Counted from the stretch's first letter, positions 25,368-35,100 are shown. The stretch: 64,000 nt of DNA from Anabaena lutea FACHB-196 (GCF_014698305.1 NZ_JACJST010000005.1:186001-250000), one strand, 5' to 3'. Notes: a model not told the origin generated them from the sequence alone. Made by a program: numbers and translations.

Positions 25368-26714
25368 ATGATTTTGGATGGAAAAAAGCTGCAAAAACAG
25401 GTGAAAATACCAACGACCTTAATTGCCACCCCAGTCATGAACAGACAAACATTATTAATGACTTGTATGTTGGGACTGGCAATGTTGACAGGGAGTTGTG
25501 GGTCACTACCAAAAGAATCAGCCGAAGCTCAATCTAGACAGCCCGGAGGTAGAGAAAGAGGTAACAGTGAGACTGCTGTAGATGTAGCGATCGCACAGAC
25601 AAACTCATTAAGCCCCTCACCGGAATATATAGGTAACACCACAGCATATCGGATAGTTTCAGTGCGATCGCAAGTAGAAGGGCGACTACTAGCATTAAAT
25701 CTAGATGTTGGAGATACAGTCCAACGAGGACAAATCATCAGCCAATTAGATGATGTTCTCCTCAAAACCGGATTACAGCAAGCAGAAGCAGAACTAGCCG
25801 CCCGTCAATCAGAAGTCGCAAGGGCCATGACCCAGGTAAGTAATGCAAACGCCGAAGTTGAAAAAGCGCGTTTAGAAGTAGTACAAGCCAAAGCAGATTC
25901 CCAAAGACAACAAAAATTATTGAAAGAAGGCGCAATTTCCGAACAAGCTGCCCAACAAGCTCAAACCAAAGCTCAAACCGCAGCCCAAGCCCTACAAGCC
26001 ACCATTGAACAAGTCAGAACCGCAAAGCAAGCTGTAGCCGCAGCCCAAGGTATAGTATTTGCCCAGCAAGCAGCAGTTTCTGGTGCTAAAGAACGCCGTT
26101 CATACTCCCGCTTAATCTCCCCCATTACTGGTATAGTCACAGAAAAAGTTACAGAACCAGGTAATCTCCTCCAACCAGGTAACGAAGTCTTAAAAATAGG
26201 TGACTTCAGTCGGATTAAAGTCGTAGTTCAAGTTTCTGAATTAGAACTAGGAAAAATTCAGGTTGGACAATCTGTACAAGTGCGATTAGATGCTTTTCCG
26301 GAGACAAATATCATGGGTAGAGTTACTCGCATTTCTCCAACAGCTGATAGTACAGCCCGTTTAGTACCGATAGAAGTAGTGATTCCCAACAGCGGAGGAA
26401 AAATTGGCAGTGGACTACTAGCACGAGTCAATTTTGACACCGAAACACCACAGCGAGTAGTGGTTCCAGAAACAGCAATTAATGATTTCCAAAGACAAAC
26501 ACAACGAGAAGACAACAATGGCACAGTATTTGTCGTGGATGAAAAAGATGGTAAACCCAAGGTCAAAGAAAGAACCGTAACTTTAGGGAAAACAGCAAAC
26601 GGTAAAGTGGAAATTATGTCTGGCTTACAACCAGGAGAAAGTTATGTTGTTCGCAGTAGTCAGCCATTAAAAGATGGCGCAGTTGTGAAGTTATCAATTT
26701 TGTCACAAAAATAA
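25368..26714 (+). CDS. RND efflux periplasmic adaptor (membrane fusion) lipoprotein
   Basis: 448 residues. ATG 25368 follows AGGAG. The lipobox LTGSC gives Cys44; an ATG at 25437 would give an ordinary 20-residue lipoprotein signal but lacks a ribosome-binding site. Order: lipoyl half (VRSQVEGRLLALNLDVGDTVQRGQ), long alpha-hairpin coiled coil (~125-235, Ala/Gln-rich), second lipoyl half (YSRLISPITGIVTEKVTEPGN), beta-barrel and membrane-proximal domain (VVPETAINDF). It links an inner-membrane RND pump to an outer-membrane channel. The pump gene follows after 15 bp; no TolC-like gene is in the window. Confidence 0.93.
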   Translation: MILDGKKLQKQVKIPTTLIATPVMNRQTLLMTCMLGLAMLTGSCGSLPKESAEAQSRQPGGRERGNSETAVDVAIAQTNSLSPSPEYIGNTTAYRIVSVRSQVEGRLLALNLDVGDTVQRGQIISQLDDVLLKTGLQQAEAELAARQSEVARAMTQVSNANAEVEKARLEVVQAKADSQRQQKLLKEGAISEQAAQQAQTKAQTAAQALQATIEQVRTAKQAVAAAQGIVFAQQAAVSGAKERRSYSRLISPITGIVTEKVTEPGNLLQPGNEVLKIGDFSRIKVVVQVSELELGKIQVGQSVQVRLDAFPETNIMGRVTRISPTADSTARLVPIEVVIPNSGGKIGSGLLARVNFDTETPQRVVVPETAINDFQRQTQREDNNGTVFVVDEKDGKPKVKERTVTLGKTANGKVEIMSGLQPGESYVVRSSQPLKDGAVVKLSILSQK

Positions 26715-26729
26715 CAACAAGCTTGAAAA

Positions 26730-29700
26730 ATGCAAACAACAAACACTAACAGCGGTTTTAGTATCAGTGCAACTTCTATCCGCCAACACATTGGTACACT
26801 CATGCTCACCTTGGCTGTGATCGTCATGGGCGTATTTTTCATCATTCGTTTACCTGTAGATTTGTTACCATCTATTACCTATCCCCGGATTGGGGTGCGG
26901 ATAGAAGCCCCAGGAATTTCACCAGAAGTAGCAGTTGATGAAGTCACCAAACGTTTAGAAGAAGCCTTTTCCGCGACTGAAGGTGTAATTCAGGTGTTTT
27001 CCCAAACCCGTGAAGGTCAAATTAGTTTGGATTTATACTTTCGACCGGGAGGAAATATTGACCAAGCCCTCAATGATGCCACAGCGGCCTTTAACCGATC
27101 TAGAAACCGATTACCAGATAATATTCAAGAAGCACGGGTATTTAAAATAGATCCTTCCCAATTACCTGTTTATGAATTTGCGATCACTTCACCCACCCTT
27201 AAAGGTGTTGATTTACGAGTTTTTGCCGAAGAAGAACTAGCCCGTGAATTGGGTGTGGTAGAGGGAGTTGCTGGGGTCAGTGTATCGGGAGGAGTGAAAG
27301 AAGAAGTCAGGGTAAATATTGATTTAGACCGTCTCCAAGCCGTTGGTGTGGGTTTGACGGATGTACTCAATGAACTCCAAAACCGCAACCAAGATATTTC
27401 CGGTGGTCGGATTTTAGGAACAAATTCAGAAGCTTTAACCCGGACTGTGGGACGCTTCCAAAGTGCTGATGAACTTAATAATCTTTCCTTTGAAGTATCC
27501 GCGCCAAATTCTGATATCAAAAACCGTGTTTACTTGCGAGACTTTGCTGAAGTTATTGATGGGTCAGAAAAACAGCGAGTCTATGTTTTTCTCAATGGCG
27601 AAGAAGCGGTAAAAGTCAGCGTTCAAAAACAACCAGATGCTAACACCATCAACGTTGTCGATGGCGTGAAAAAACGTTTAGCAGAACTGCAAAAAGGGGG
27701 TGTGATTCCTCAAGAAGCAACTCTCACGGCTACCTTAGATGAATCCAAATTTATCCGTGATTCTATAGCTAATGTGACCACTTCGGGGTTAATTGGCTCA
27801 GGTTTAGCAGCGATCGCAGTTTTACTCTTTTTGGGTTCTTTACGTCAAACCTTTATTATTGTTGTCGCCATTCCCCTAGCATCTTTGACAGCAATTATCT
27901 TAATGGGGTTATTTGGCTTGTCACTTAACGTTTTTAGCTTAGGTGGTTTAGCATTAGGCGTGGGAATTGTGGTTGATAATTCCATCGTCATGTTAGAAAA
28001 CATAGCTGAGGGAATTAGTCAAGTAAAAATTCGCAATCAAGACTCAAAATTATCAGCTGCATCAATTATTCAACAATCTGAAGACAGCAGCCGAGAAGTA
28101 GAATCAGCTTTAGTCGCTTCCACTAGTACTAATTTAGTTGCAGTATTGCCATTTTTATTAATCGGTGGTTTTATCTCATTACTCTTCAACGAGTTAATTC
28201 TCACCATCAGCTTTTCCGTAGCGGCTTCAATTTTAATCGCCGTTACCGTTGTTCCTATGCTGACATCGCGTTTATTAAGTTTACCCTTTTCCAGTTCCCT
28301 CAATAATTTTTGGCCACTGCGGGTATTTAATAGCCGTTTTGAGGCCGCGACAAGAGCTTATAGCAGTTTTTTAAGTGGGATATTGCGGTGGAGATTGTTG
28401 ACAATTGCGATCACAATTATCTTATTAGGTGGTGGTAGTTGGTGGATAGCGCCTCAACTTCCCCAAGAAATTCTCCCCCGTATCAATACCGGACAAGTCA
28501 ACTTAATTGCCCAGTTTCCCCCCGGTATACCCTTAGAAACTAACCAAAAAGTCATGAAAGCTGTAGATGACATTCTCCGTCAACAGCCAGAAACAGAATA
28601 TGTATTTTCTACAGTTGGTGGTTTTCTCTTTGGTAACAATAGCAGTGCTAACCCTCTGCGAAGTTCCAGCAACATTACCCTCAAACCAGGCTCAAACGTA
28701 GAGACTTATGTTGAACGTGTCACCAAAGAGTTTAGCAAGCTTAACTTAGTAGATATTCGTCTCCGTATCACCCCTGGTCAAGTGCGGGGTTTAATTCTCA
28801 ACAACTCTCCTGTCCGTAACGCTGATGTTGACATCATTCTCCAAGGGAATGACTCCAACACTTTGGAACAAGCCGGTCGGGAATTATTAGCAAATTTAGA
28901 ACAAAAAGCCACCGCAGTCCGATTCCGTCCTGAGGCAGATGCGCGTCAACCAGAAATTCAGATATTACCCGACTGGGAACGAGTTGCAAAAGTTGGTTTA
29001 AACACCAAAGATATTGGAGACACAATCCAGACCGCAATTGAAGGTAGTATACCCACCCAGCTACAACGCAATAACCGTTTAGTTGATGTCCGAGTACAGT
29101 TAAACGAAGCTTCCGTACAATCAACTTCTCAGTTAGAGAGATTACCTTTATTTGTGGAAGGTAATCAACAAATCCGTTTGAGTGATGTAGCAAAAATAGC
29201 CGAAGCCCAAGCACCAGGAGAAATTCAACGGATTAATCAGCGTCAAGTCTTCCTAATTGCGGGTAATTTGGCAGAAGGAGCAAGCCTAACTAAAGCATTA
29301 GAACAGGTAGATCAAGTCCTCAGCAGTACAAATTTCCCCCAAGGGGTGAGTCTTTTACCCAGTGCGACAGCTGAATCTAATCAAGAACTACAAAACTCGC
29401 TGCAAGTGTTAGGAGGATTAGCTATCTTCTTAGTCTTTGTCGTCATGGCTGTGCAGTACAATTCCCTCGTAGACCCTTTGGTAATTTTGTTTACTATTCC
29501 TCTAGCATTAGCTGGAGGTATTTTTGGGCTTTATATTACTGAAACTGCCATTGGCGCAACAGTAGTTGTTGGTGCGGTCTTGTTAGTAGGTATTGTGGTT
29601 AACAACGCCATTATTATGGTGGAACTAGCTAATCAACTTCGGGAACGAGAACACATTGACCGCAAAACCGCAATTTTAAAAGCCGCACCCCAACGTTTAC

Positions 29701-29945
29701 GCCCGATTTTAATGACAACCATTACGACTGTTTTAGGTATGTTCCCTCTCGCTTTGGGAATTGGAGAAGGTTCAGAATTTCTCCAACCATTGGGTGTGGT
29801 CGTATTTTCTGGTTTGTCTTTAGCAACGTTGCTAACGCTGTTTATAATTCCCTGTTTTTATACTTTGCTACACGATGTAATCGGTGGACGTTGGGCAAAA
29901 CCCATATACATTAGGCTGCGGATTTGGAAAAAGAAGTATCAGTAA
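26730..29945 (+). CDS. RND-family efflux pump, inner-membrane component
   Basis: 1071 residues, the length and duplicated architecture of AcrB/HAE1-type pumps: TM1 (MLTLAVIVMGVFFIIRLPVD), large periplasmic loop, TM2-6 (~338-530), second loop (~560-870), TM8-12. Proton-relay region reads GIVVDNSIVMLENI, with DN where AcrB has DD. Other motifs: LPSITYPRIGVRIEAPG, and VAVQYNSLVDPLVILFTIPL-type segment in TM8-9. It forms a trimer with the adaptor encoded just upstream. Substrate range cannot be inferred. Confidence 0.95.
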   Translation: MQTTNTNSGFSISATSIRQHIGTLMLTLAVIVMGVFFIIRLPVDLLPSITYPRIGVRIEAPGISPEVAVDEVTKRLEEAFSATEGVIQVFSQTREGQISLDLYFRPGGNIDQALNDATAAFNRSRNRLPDNIQEARVFKIDPSQLPVYEFAITSPTLKGVDLRVFAEEELARELGVVEGVAGVSVSGGVKEEVRVNIDLDRLQAVGVGLTDVLNELQNRNQDISGGRILGTNSEALTRTVGRFQSADELNNLSFEVSAPNSDIKNRVYLRDFAEVIDGSEKQRVYVFLNGEEAVKVSVQKQPDANTINVVDGVKKRLAELQKGGVIPQEATLTATLDESKFIRDSIANVTTSGLIGSGLAAIAVLLFLGSLRQTFIIVVAIPLASLTAIILMGLFGLSLNVFSLGGLALGVGIVVDNSIVMLENIAEGISQVKIRNQDSKLSAASIIQQSEDSSREVESALVASTSTNLVAVLPFLLIGGFISLLFNELILTISFSVAASILIAVTVVPMLTSRLLSLPFSSSLNNFWPLRVFNSRFEAATRAYSSFLSGILRWRLLTIAITIILLGGGSWWIAPQLPQEILPRINTGQVNLIAQFPPGIPLETNQKVMKAVDDILRQQPETEYVFSTVGGFLFGNNSSANPLRSSSNITLKPGSNVETYVERVTKEFSKLNLVDIRLRITPGQVRGLILNNSPVRNADVDIILQGNDSNTLEQAGRELLANLEQKATAVRFRPEADARQPEIQILPDWERVAKVGLNTKDIGDTIQTAIEGSIPTQLQRNNRLVDVRVQLNEASVQSTSQLERLPLFVEGNQQIRLSDVAKIAEAQAPGEIQRINQRQVFLIAGNLAEGASLTKALEQVDQVLSSTNFPQGVSLLPSATAESNQELQNSLQVLGGLAIFLVFVVMAVQYNSLVDPLVILFTIPLALAGGIFGLYITETAIGATVVVGAVLLVGIVVNNAIIMVELANQLREREHIDRKTAILKAAPQRLRPILMTTITTVLGMFPLALGIGEGSEFLQPLGVVVFSGLSLATLLTLFIIPCFYTLLHDVIGGRWAKPIYIRLRIWKKKYQ

Positions 29946-29947
29946 AA

Positions 29948-29975
29948 GTAGGGGCGTATTGCAATACGCCCCTAC
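29948..29975. repeat. Perfect 28-bp palindrome at convergent gene ends
   Basis: GTAGGGGCGTATTG followed directly by its reverse complement. It begins three bases after the RND stop codon and its right arm includes the TAG stop of the convergent glycosyltransferase gene (complement of 29972-29974). It can act as a terminator stem in either direction. Confidence 0.9.
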
Positions 29976-31027
29976 ACCAATTCCCTATAAACTGCCATTG
30001 TTTCTTGATTTACACGGGCAATACTGAGCGACTCTAAATTTTCCTGTGACCGATGTTTCCAATCTTGGAGAATATCTGGGTTACTTAATAGCTTAACTAA
30101 GGCTTCAGCTAAAGCTTGACTATTTTGAGCCGGTACTAAAACGCCAGCTTGACCATGATCTAAGGCTTCGGGGATGCCATCTACCTCTGTAGCAATAATA
30201 GCAGTCCCGGCTTCCCTGGCTTCTGAAAGCACAAGAGGACATGGGTCACGGTGAGAAGCAAGAACAAAAATATCACAAGAGAGTAAATAGCCTTGCGGTT
30301 CTGGTTGAAATCCTTCAAAATGGATGCGATCGCTCACAGAAGTGGCTTGTGCTTGTGCTGCAAACATTTCTATATCGGGACCATTTCCCACTAGATAAAG
30401 ATGCGCTGTGGGGAAATCCTGGGCAATTTGCTCAAAAGCAGCGATTAATTCGGTGATACCTTTACGTTTATACATTCCCGCTACAGTTGCGATCGCAGGA
30501 TGTTGTAAATTTAAAGGTTGATAATCTGATATTTGTCGAGTGCGAGGACTCCCCAACGTACCATTGCGTACTACCCGTAACTTATTCTCAGGAATACCAC
30601 GTCGCACCATTGAAGTTTGCACAGCCTGACTAACAGCAATTACCCTATCTGCTAAACCCATTAACAAACTAGAACGCTGGAATTCATTGTGGACTGTGGA
30701 AATTAAAGCATACCTATTTCTTAGTCTCAAGATACTTGCTAAAACTATCCCAGTCATCATATGAGCATGAACAATATCGGGCTGAAACTGTTGTACAATT
30801 TTCCCATAAGCCCTCGCTGCTTTAATAATATTTATTGGGTTTCGACTTTGGTCTATTTCGTAGTGTTTGACACCATATTTATATAATAATGTTTCATATT
30901 CTCCCCCACCGGAAATTACAGCGACATCATGACCATTTTTGGCTTGTAAACAGGCAATGTCTACAGCTACATTGACAATGCCATTACCGATTTCTTGAAC
31001 ATGATTCAATATATGGATAATTCTCAT
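29972..31027 (-). CDS. Glycosyltransferase family 4 (GT-B)
   Basis: 351 residues with the GT4 two-domain layout: N-terminal HILNHVQEIGNGIVNVA and DIVHAHMMTGIV, C-terminal VAGMYKRKGITELIAAFE, LVGNGPD, IHFEGFQPE and the E-x7-E region LASHRDPCPLVLSEAREAG. Donor and acceptor cannot be told; likely in polysaccharide or glycolipid synthesis. It lies alone; the long upstream region shows no operon partner. The stop codon lies inside a palindromic repeat. Confidence 0.9.
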   Translation of the reverse strand: MRIIHILNHVQEIGNGIVNVAVDIACLQAKNGHDVAVISGGGEYETLLYKYGVKHYEIDQSRNPINIIKAARAYGKIVQQFQPDIVHAHMMTGIVLASILRLRNRYALISTVHNEFQRSSLLMGLADRVIAVSQAVQTSMVRRGIPENKLRVVRNGTLGSPRTRQISDYQPLNLQHPAIATVAGMYKRKGITELIAAFEQIAQDFPTAHLYLVGNGPDIEMFAAQAQATSVSDRIHFEGFQPEPQGYLLSCDIFVLASHRDPCPLVLSEAREAGTAIIATEVDGIPEALDHGQAGVLVPAQNSQALAEALVKLLSNPDILQDWKHRSQENLESLSIARVNQETMAVYRELV

Positions 31028-31777
31028 AATCTTGGAAATTGGTGTTGAAAATTTTTAATTAAGTAGAAAGGCACAAATAAAGATAACTATGTAATTTAAT
31101 ATGAGATTATATGTCATGCAGGAAATAAACCCACCATACTTCTAGTACCGCTTTCTCGGAATTAACAATTAAAAATGAAAAAAGTAGATTAAACAGGCTT
31201 TTTCAGTATTTTTAATTGTTGCTTAACTTACGCCGTGTTGTACTAGTGGAAAATCAAGCTACAAAATTTTTTCAAATCTGTAGCCTAAACATTTGGACGT
31301 AATTCATTACATCCGCTGATCTGAACTAAATAAGCACAATCGAAAAGAAAACAAGTATCCTTATTTTCTTCTTCTGCCAAAGTTAATGTTATTCATCAGT
31401 TTTAGGTTATTGCAATCTTTATTTCTGCTCGATTATATACAGCCTGATTTTATTTTTTATATTTTTATAAATGTAATTGAACTCATCCCCATATTCTCTG
31501 ATAGTGCAATCAGTGAAAACTATTTTGGTGTCATAACTGAGAAAAATTTAGATATATTGCGGACGGAGATTGCTACAGCTTGATAGGGTGGGTTAGGCGC
31601 ACAAAATAAGATAACAAACATCAAAATTTGCTCATGTTGTTTCGTAACCGACTCTTTATCCGGATAACAAAGATGGGTTGAAACTTGCTATAGTGCAGTT
31701 ATATCCGCGTGTTTATATCTAACCTAAGTTTGAGAAAATGTTTAGAAAGCCATAAACCTTACCAAAAGACCTCTATT

Positions 31778-31869
31778 AGGACTTACGCAAAATATAACTG
31801 AAAACCTGATTCTTGCGTAGTAGTAGTTCATGAATTACCACTACGTTCGTTCGGTTTTGCGTAAATCCT
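31778..31869. mobile_element. MITE-like element with AGGACTTACGCAAAA ends
   Basis: 92 bp. Left end AGGACTTACGCAAAA (31778-31792), right end TTTTGCGTAAATCCT (31855-31869), inverted with one mismatch. Internal TGCGTAGTAGT/ACTACG is also partly inverted. No coding capacity. A TATAAT sequence begins four bases past the right end, so the element may contribute the upstream part of the rplS promoter. Confidence 0.75.
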
Positions 31870-31894
31870 GTCTATAATAAGGACGAGAAAATGA

Positions 31895-31917
31895 CGAGTT
31901 TAGGGAAAATAAACTCG
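31895..31917 (+). promoter_or_regulatory. Hairpin in the putative rplS leader
   Basis: CGAGTTTA (31895-31902) and TAAACTCG (31910-31917) form a perfect 8-bp stem with a GGGAAAA loop, downstream of a TATAAT. Too AT-rich and without U-tract to call a terminator. Confidence 0.4.
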
Positions 31918-31980
31918 AAATTCACGGTTTCAAGGGTCAAAATTGATTCCTGACTCCTCTTCTTAAACTAGCCACTTACG

Positions 31981-32029
31981 TTGATGTCCTCAGAAGACGT
32001 TGTTCGGCATTTTCAACAACCAACATCAA
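31981..32029 (+). promoter_or_regulatory. Nested stem-loop upstream of rplS
   Basis: TTGATGT (31981-31987) pairs with ACATCAA (32023-32029) and, nested inside, GTTGTT (31999-32004) pairs with AACAAC (32015-32020). It lies ~80 bases before the rplS ATG. Could be an autoregulatory leader as known for several ribosomal-protein genes; no known family matched from memory. Confidence 0.4.
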
Positions 32030-32111
32030 TAATTGAAAATAGCTGGACTGTCAGGCAGTTATGGATTTATGATTGATGATCGTGAGTTTTTTTCAGAAAA
32101 TTGGAGAAACT

Positions 32112-32474
32112 ATGAACGCTCAAGAAATTATTCGCTCGATTGAAGCGGAACAACTAAGGTCAGATTTGCCCGTAATTTATGTGGGCGACACAGTCAAGGT
32201 AGGAGTAAAAATTAAAGAAGGCGATAAATACCGCGTCCAACCTTATGAAGGAGTGGTAATCGCTAGACGCAACGGCGGAATTAATGAAACCATCACCGTC
32301 CGCAAGGTTTTCCAAGGTGTCGGCGTTGAGCGCGTATTTTTGTTGCATTCTCCTCGGATTGACAGTATCAAAGTATTGCGACGTGGTAAAGTGCGACGTG
32401 CTAAACTATATTACCTGCGCGATCGCGTCGGCAAAGCCACCCGGATTAAACAACGGTTTGACCGCTCTTTGTGA
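32112..32474 (+). CDS. rplS: 50S ribosomal protein L19
   Basis: Large-subunit protein at the 30S-50S interface. The start is ATG 32112 ([20 protein letters not shown]), preceded by GGAG with good spacing; an upstream in-frame start at 32073 would add 13 non-conserved residues. Conserved L19 core: [71 protein letters not shown]. Followed by tRNA-Trp, secE and nusG, the common cyanobacterial order. Confidence 0.97.
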   Translation: MNAQEIIRSIEAEQLRSDLPVIYVGDTVKVGVKIKEGDKYRVQPYEGVVIARRNGGINETITVRKVFQGVGVERVFLLHSPRIDSIKVLRRGKVRRAKLYYLRDRVGKATRIKQRFDRSL

Positions 32475-32532
32475 TTCAATCCGCCAAAGCGAGGAGAGAA
32501 ATCTCAGCCTCCAAGCGGCATCTGCCGCTCAC

Positions 32533-32561
32533 TTGCTTTCCCAAGAAAATTAAGTTATAAT
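32533..32561 (+). promoter_or_regulatory. Putative sigma-70-type promoter for tRNA-Trp
   Basis: TTGCTT (32533-32538), a 17-base spacer and TATAAT (32556-32561). Start of transcription would fall near 32568, about 57 bases before the tRNA. Confidence 0.5.
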
Positions 32562-32624
32562 CAAAGTCGAAATTGCGTTAAACTAAAAAAGTTCAGCGCA
32601 ATGACTGGAACAAAGACAGCTTGT

Positions 32625-32697
32625 GCGCTCTTAGTTCAGTTGGTAGAACGCAGGTCTCCAAAACCTGATGTCGGGGGTTCAAGTCCTCCAGGGCGCG
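32625..32697 (+). tRNA. trnW: tRNA-Trp (anticodon CCA)
   Basis: 73 nt, 3' CCA not encoded. Acceptor stem GCGCTCT pairs with AGGGCGC (one G-U); D arm TTAGTTCAGTTGGTAGAA; anticodon CCA at 32658-32660 in loop TCTCCAAAA; T arm GGGGGTTCAAGTCCTCC; discriminator G. Lies between rplS and secE. Confidence 0.96.
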
Positions 32698-32717
32698 CTT
32701 AAAAGCAAAAAATATAG

Positions 32718-32776
32718 CCCGAAACGAAAACGCATCTGCCAAAATGGCAGTTAGTGTTGATAATTTCGGGTATAAT
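32718..32776 (+). promoter_or_regulatory. Hairpin and -10 box upstream of secE
   Basis: CCCGAAA (32718-32724) pairs with TTTCGGG (32764-32770), with an inner CTGCCA/TGGCAG stem (32736-32741, 32745-32750); directly after it comes TATAAT (32771-32776). The hairpin may end the tRNA transcript and the TATAAT may be the -10 box of a secE-nusG promoter; no good -35 is at the right distance. Confidence 0.4.
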
Positions 32777-32883
32777 TATTTTTGCTTGCAGCTTATTTGT
32801 TTCCATTAAATGGGGTCGAAGCTGTAAACCTTGACGAAAACTAGCAAGGTGTAGCTATGTAAGAAACGGGGGGGATAACAACC

Positions 32884-33105
32884 GTGGCCAAAAAAAATGA
32901 AGCAGAAATGCCAGAAACCGGAAATGGGTTCAGCTTGAACAATTTCTTCCAAGGAACAAAAGAAGAACTTGAAAAAGTAGTTTGGCCCAGTCGGCAGCAG
33001 TTGGTGAGTGAATCAGCAGCTGTGTTGTTAATGGTGACACTCTCCGCATCTTTGATATATTTGGTCGATGGATTGTTTGCTTGGGCAGCAAAACAGGTAT
33101 TCTGA
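32884..33105 (+). CDS. secE: Preprotein translocase subunit SecE
   Basis: 73 residues with the conserved amphipathic helix (FFQGTKEELEKVVWPSRQQL) and one membrane span (VLLMVTLSASLIYLVDGLFAW). Part of the SecYEG channel in cytoplasmic and thylakoid membranes. The start is GTG. Its TGA stop overlaps the nusG ATG by one base (33105), so translation is probably coupled. Confidence 0.95.
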   Translation: MAKKNEAEMPETGNGFSLNNFFQGTKEELEKVVWPSRQQLVSESAAVLLMVTLSASLIYLVDGLFAWAAKQVF

Positions 33106-33755
33106 TGACTTTTGCAACAGACGAACCACTGGATACGTTGCAGTCAGAGGAAGCACTAGAAACAGCGATCAAGGAAGCACGCTGGTATGCAGTGCAAGTA
33201 GCCTCAGGCTGTGAGAAGCGCGTGAAGACCAACTTAGAGCAGCGCATCCAAACCTTTGATGTCGCTGACAAAATCATTCAGGTGGAAATTCCACACACGC
33301 CAGCGGTGAAAATCCGAAAAGATGGTAGCCGCCAGCACACAGAAGAAAAGGTTTTTCCTGGTTACGTGCTAGTGCGGTTAATCTTAGATCCGGCAACTAA
33401 GCAAATTCCCGATGATACTTGGCAGGTGGTACGAAATACCTCTCACGTAATCAATTTTGTGGGAGCAGAACAAAAACGTGGTACCGGCAAGGGTCGCGGA
33501 CACGTGAAACCAGTACCACTGAGCAATTCAGAAGTAGAACGTATATTCAAACAAACCAGTGAACAAGAGCCATTAGTCAAAATTGACATGGCTACAGGTG
33601 ATAAAATCATTGTACTTTCTGGTCCATTTAAGGACTTTGAAGGCGAGGTGATTGAAGTTTCGCCAGAACGAAGTAAGCTAAAAGCTCTACTCTCGATTTT
33701 CGGACGAGATACACCAGTAGAATTGGAATTTAATCAGGTAGAAAAACAGAGCTAA
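33105..33755 (+). CDS. nusG: Transcription termination/antitermination protein NusG
   Basis: Binds the RNA polymerase clamp and promotes processivity, pausing control and coupling to the ribosome. NGN domain: ARWYAVQVASGCEKRVKTNL, EKVFPGYVLVRL, WQVVRNTSHVINFVG; C-terminal KOW: GDKIIVLSGPFKDFEGEVIEV, KLKALLSIFGRDTPVELEF. Start at ATG 33105, overlapping secE; ~216 residues. rplK follows after 6 bp. Confidence 0.97.
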   Translation: MTFATDEPLDTLQSEEALETAIKEARWYAVQVASGCEKRVKTNLEQRIQTFDVADKIIQVEIPHTPAVKIRKDGSRQHTEEKVFPGYVLVRLILDPATKQIPDDTWQVVRNTSHVINFVGAEQKRGTGKGRGHVKPVPLSNSEVERIFKQTSEQEPLVKIDMATGDKIIVLSGPFKDFEGEVIEVSPERSKLKALLSIFGRDTPVELEFNQVEKQS

Positions 33756-33761
33756 ATCCAA

Positions 33762-34187
33762 ATGGCGAAGAAAGTAGTAGCGGTCATTAAACTGGCCCTG
33801 AATGCTGGAAAAGCCAACCCAGCACCGCCAGTAGGCCCAGCATTGGGTCAACATGGCGTTAACATCATGATGTTCTGCAAAGAGTACAATGCCAAAACAG
33901 CAGACCAAGCTGGGATGGTAATACCTGTAGAAATTTCGGTTTTTGAAGATCGGAGTTTTACATTTGTACTCAAAACACCTCCAGCATCAGTATTGATTCG
34001 CAAGGCAGCGAAAATTGAGCGCGGATCTAATGAACCTAACAAAAAGAAAGTTGGGAGCATTACCAGAGCGCAATTGAGAGAAATTGCTCAAACCAAACTT
34101 CCTGACCTCAATGCCAACGATATCGACGCGGCAATGAATATTGTGGAAGGAACCGCCAAAAATATGGGCGTGACTGTAGCAGACTAA
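33762..34187 (+). CDS. rplK: 50S ribosomal protein L11
   Basis: 141 residues; binds the GTPase-associated centre of 23S rRNA. Conserved stretches: [76 protein letters not shown]. Six bases after nusG, 108 before rplA. Confidence 0.98.
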   Translation: MAKKVVAVIKLALNAGKANPAPPVGPALGQHGVNIMMFCKEYNAKTADQAGMVIPVEISVFEDRSFTFVLKTPPASVLIRKAAKIERGSNEPNKKKVGSITRAQLREIAQTKLPDLNANDIDAAMNIVEGTAKNMGVTVAD

Positions 34188-34295
34188 TTTTGAATTTGGC
34201 ATTGGGAGTTAAAAACTCAGTTTCAATCCAAAATCTAAAATCCAAAATTTAATTGGGGGAGAAGCGCAACTTCGATATCACCCCAGGAGCAGAAA

Positions 34296-35012
34296 ATGGC
34301 AAAGAAAATATCACGCCGATTAGAGGCGTTGCAAGATAAAGTAGAAGACAGAGACTATACACCTATAGAGGCTTTAGCTCTGTTAAAAGAGACAGCAACA
34401 GCTAAATTCCCCGAAGCCGCAGAAGCACATATCCGGCTAGGAATTGACCCGAAATATACAGACCAACAGTTGCGGACAACAGTAGCATTGCCTAAGGGTA
34501 CTGGACAAATCATCCGGGTAGCAGTGATTGCTAGAGGTGAAAAAGTCAACGAAGCTACAAATGCTGGTGCTGATATCGCTGGTTCAGAAGAATTAATTGA
34601 CGAAATCCAAAAAGGGCGGATGGATTTTGACAAGCTGATTGCTACACCAGATGTGATGCCACAAGTAGCAAAGCTTGGTAAGTTACTAGGTCCCCGTGGT
34701 TTGATGCCCTCACCCAAAGGTGGAACTGTGACATTTGACGTAGCAAGTGCGATCGCAGAATTCAAAGCAGGTAAATTAGAATTCCGTGCTGATCGAACTG
34801 GGATTGTCCATGTTATGTTTGGTAAGGCATCCTTTACCCCTGAAGATTTGTTAGTCAACCTCAAAGCTTTGCAAGAGACAATTGACCGTAACCGTCCTTC
34901 AGGAGCCAAAGGTCGTTATTGGCGCACATTTTACGTTTCTGCTACTATGGGTCCATCGATTAAGATCGACATTAGCGCCCTACGAGATTTAAAACTGACT
35001 GAAGCTGCATAA
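34296..35012 (+). CDS. rplA: 50S ribosomal protein L1
   Basis: 238 residues; L1-stalk protein. Conserved: [96 protein letters not shown] upstream serves as ribosome-binding site. The spacer before it contains TCCAAAA-like repeats. Confidence 0.98.
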   Translation: MAKKISRRLEALQDKVEDRDYTPIEALALLKETATAKFPEAAEAHIRLGIDPKYTDQQLRTTVALPKGTGQIIRVAVIARGEKVNEATNAGADIAGSEELIDEIQKGRMDFDKLIATPDVMPQVAKLGKLLGPRGLMPSPKGGTVTFDVASAIAEFKAGKLEFRADRTGIVHVMFGKASFTPEDLLVNLKALQETIDRNRPSGAKGRYWRTFYVSATMGPSIKIDISALRDLKLTEAA

Positions 35013-35100
35013 TTTTAGATTTGAGAGTTGAGATTTTAGATTGAGCGTTGGTAAATAGGCAACTGAATTTTTTGCTTCATTATCAACCTTTAATTTCAAA

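Larger units (their letters stand above)
31028..32111. other. Spacer upstream of rplS with repeat and leader structures
   Basis: About 1.1 kb. 31028-31770 is AT-rich with no believable gene (a 65-codon frame at 31386 has no start signal). From 31778 a MITE-like element is followed by TATAAT (31873-31878) and several hairpins up to the rplS start. The final ~240 bases are probably the rplS leader. Confidence 0.55.

Noticed and set aside
31386-31583. 65-codon hydrophobic open frame
   Set aside because: AT-rich spacer, Phe/Ile-rich composition expected by chance, no ribosome-binding site or neighbours.
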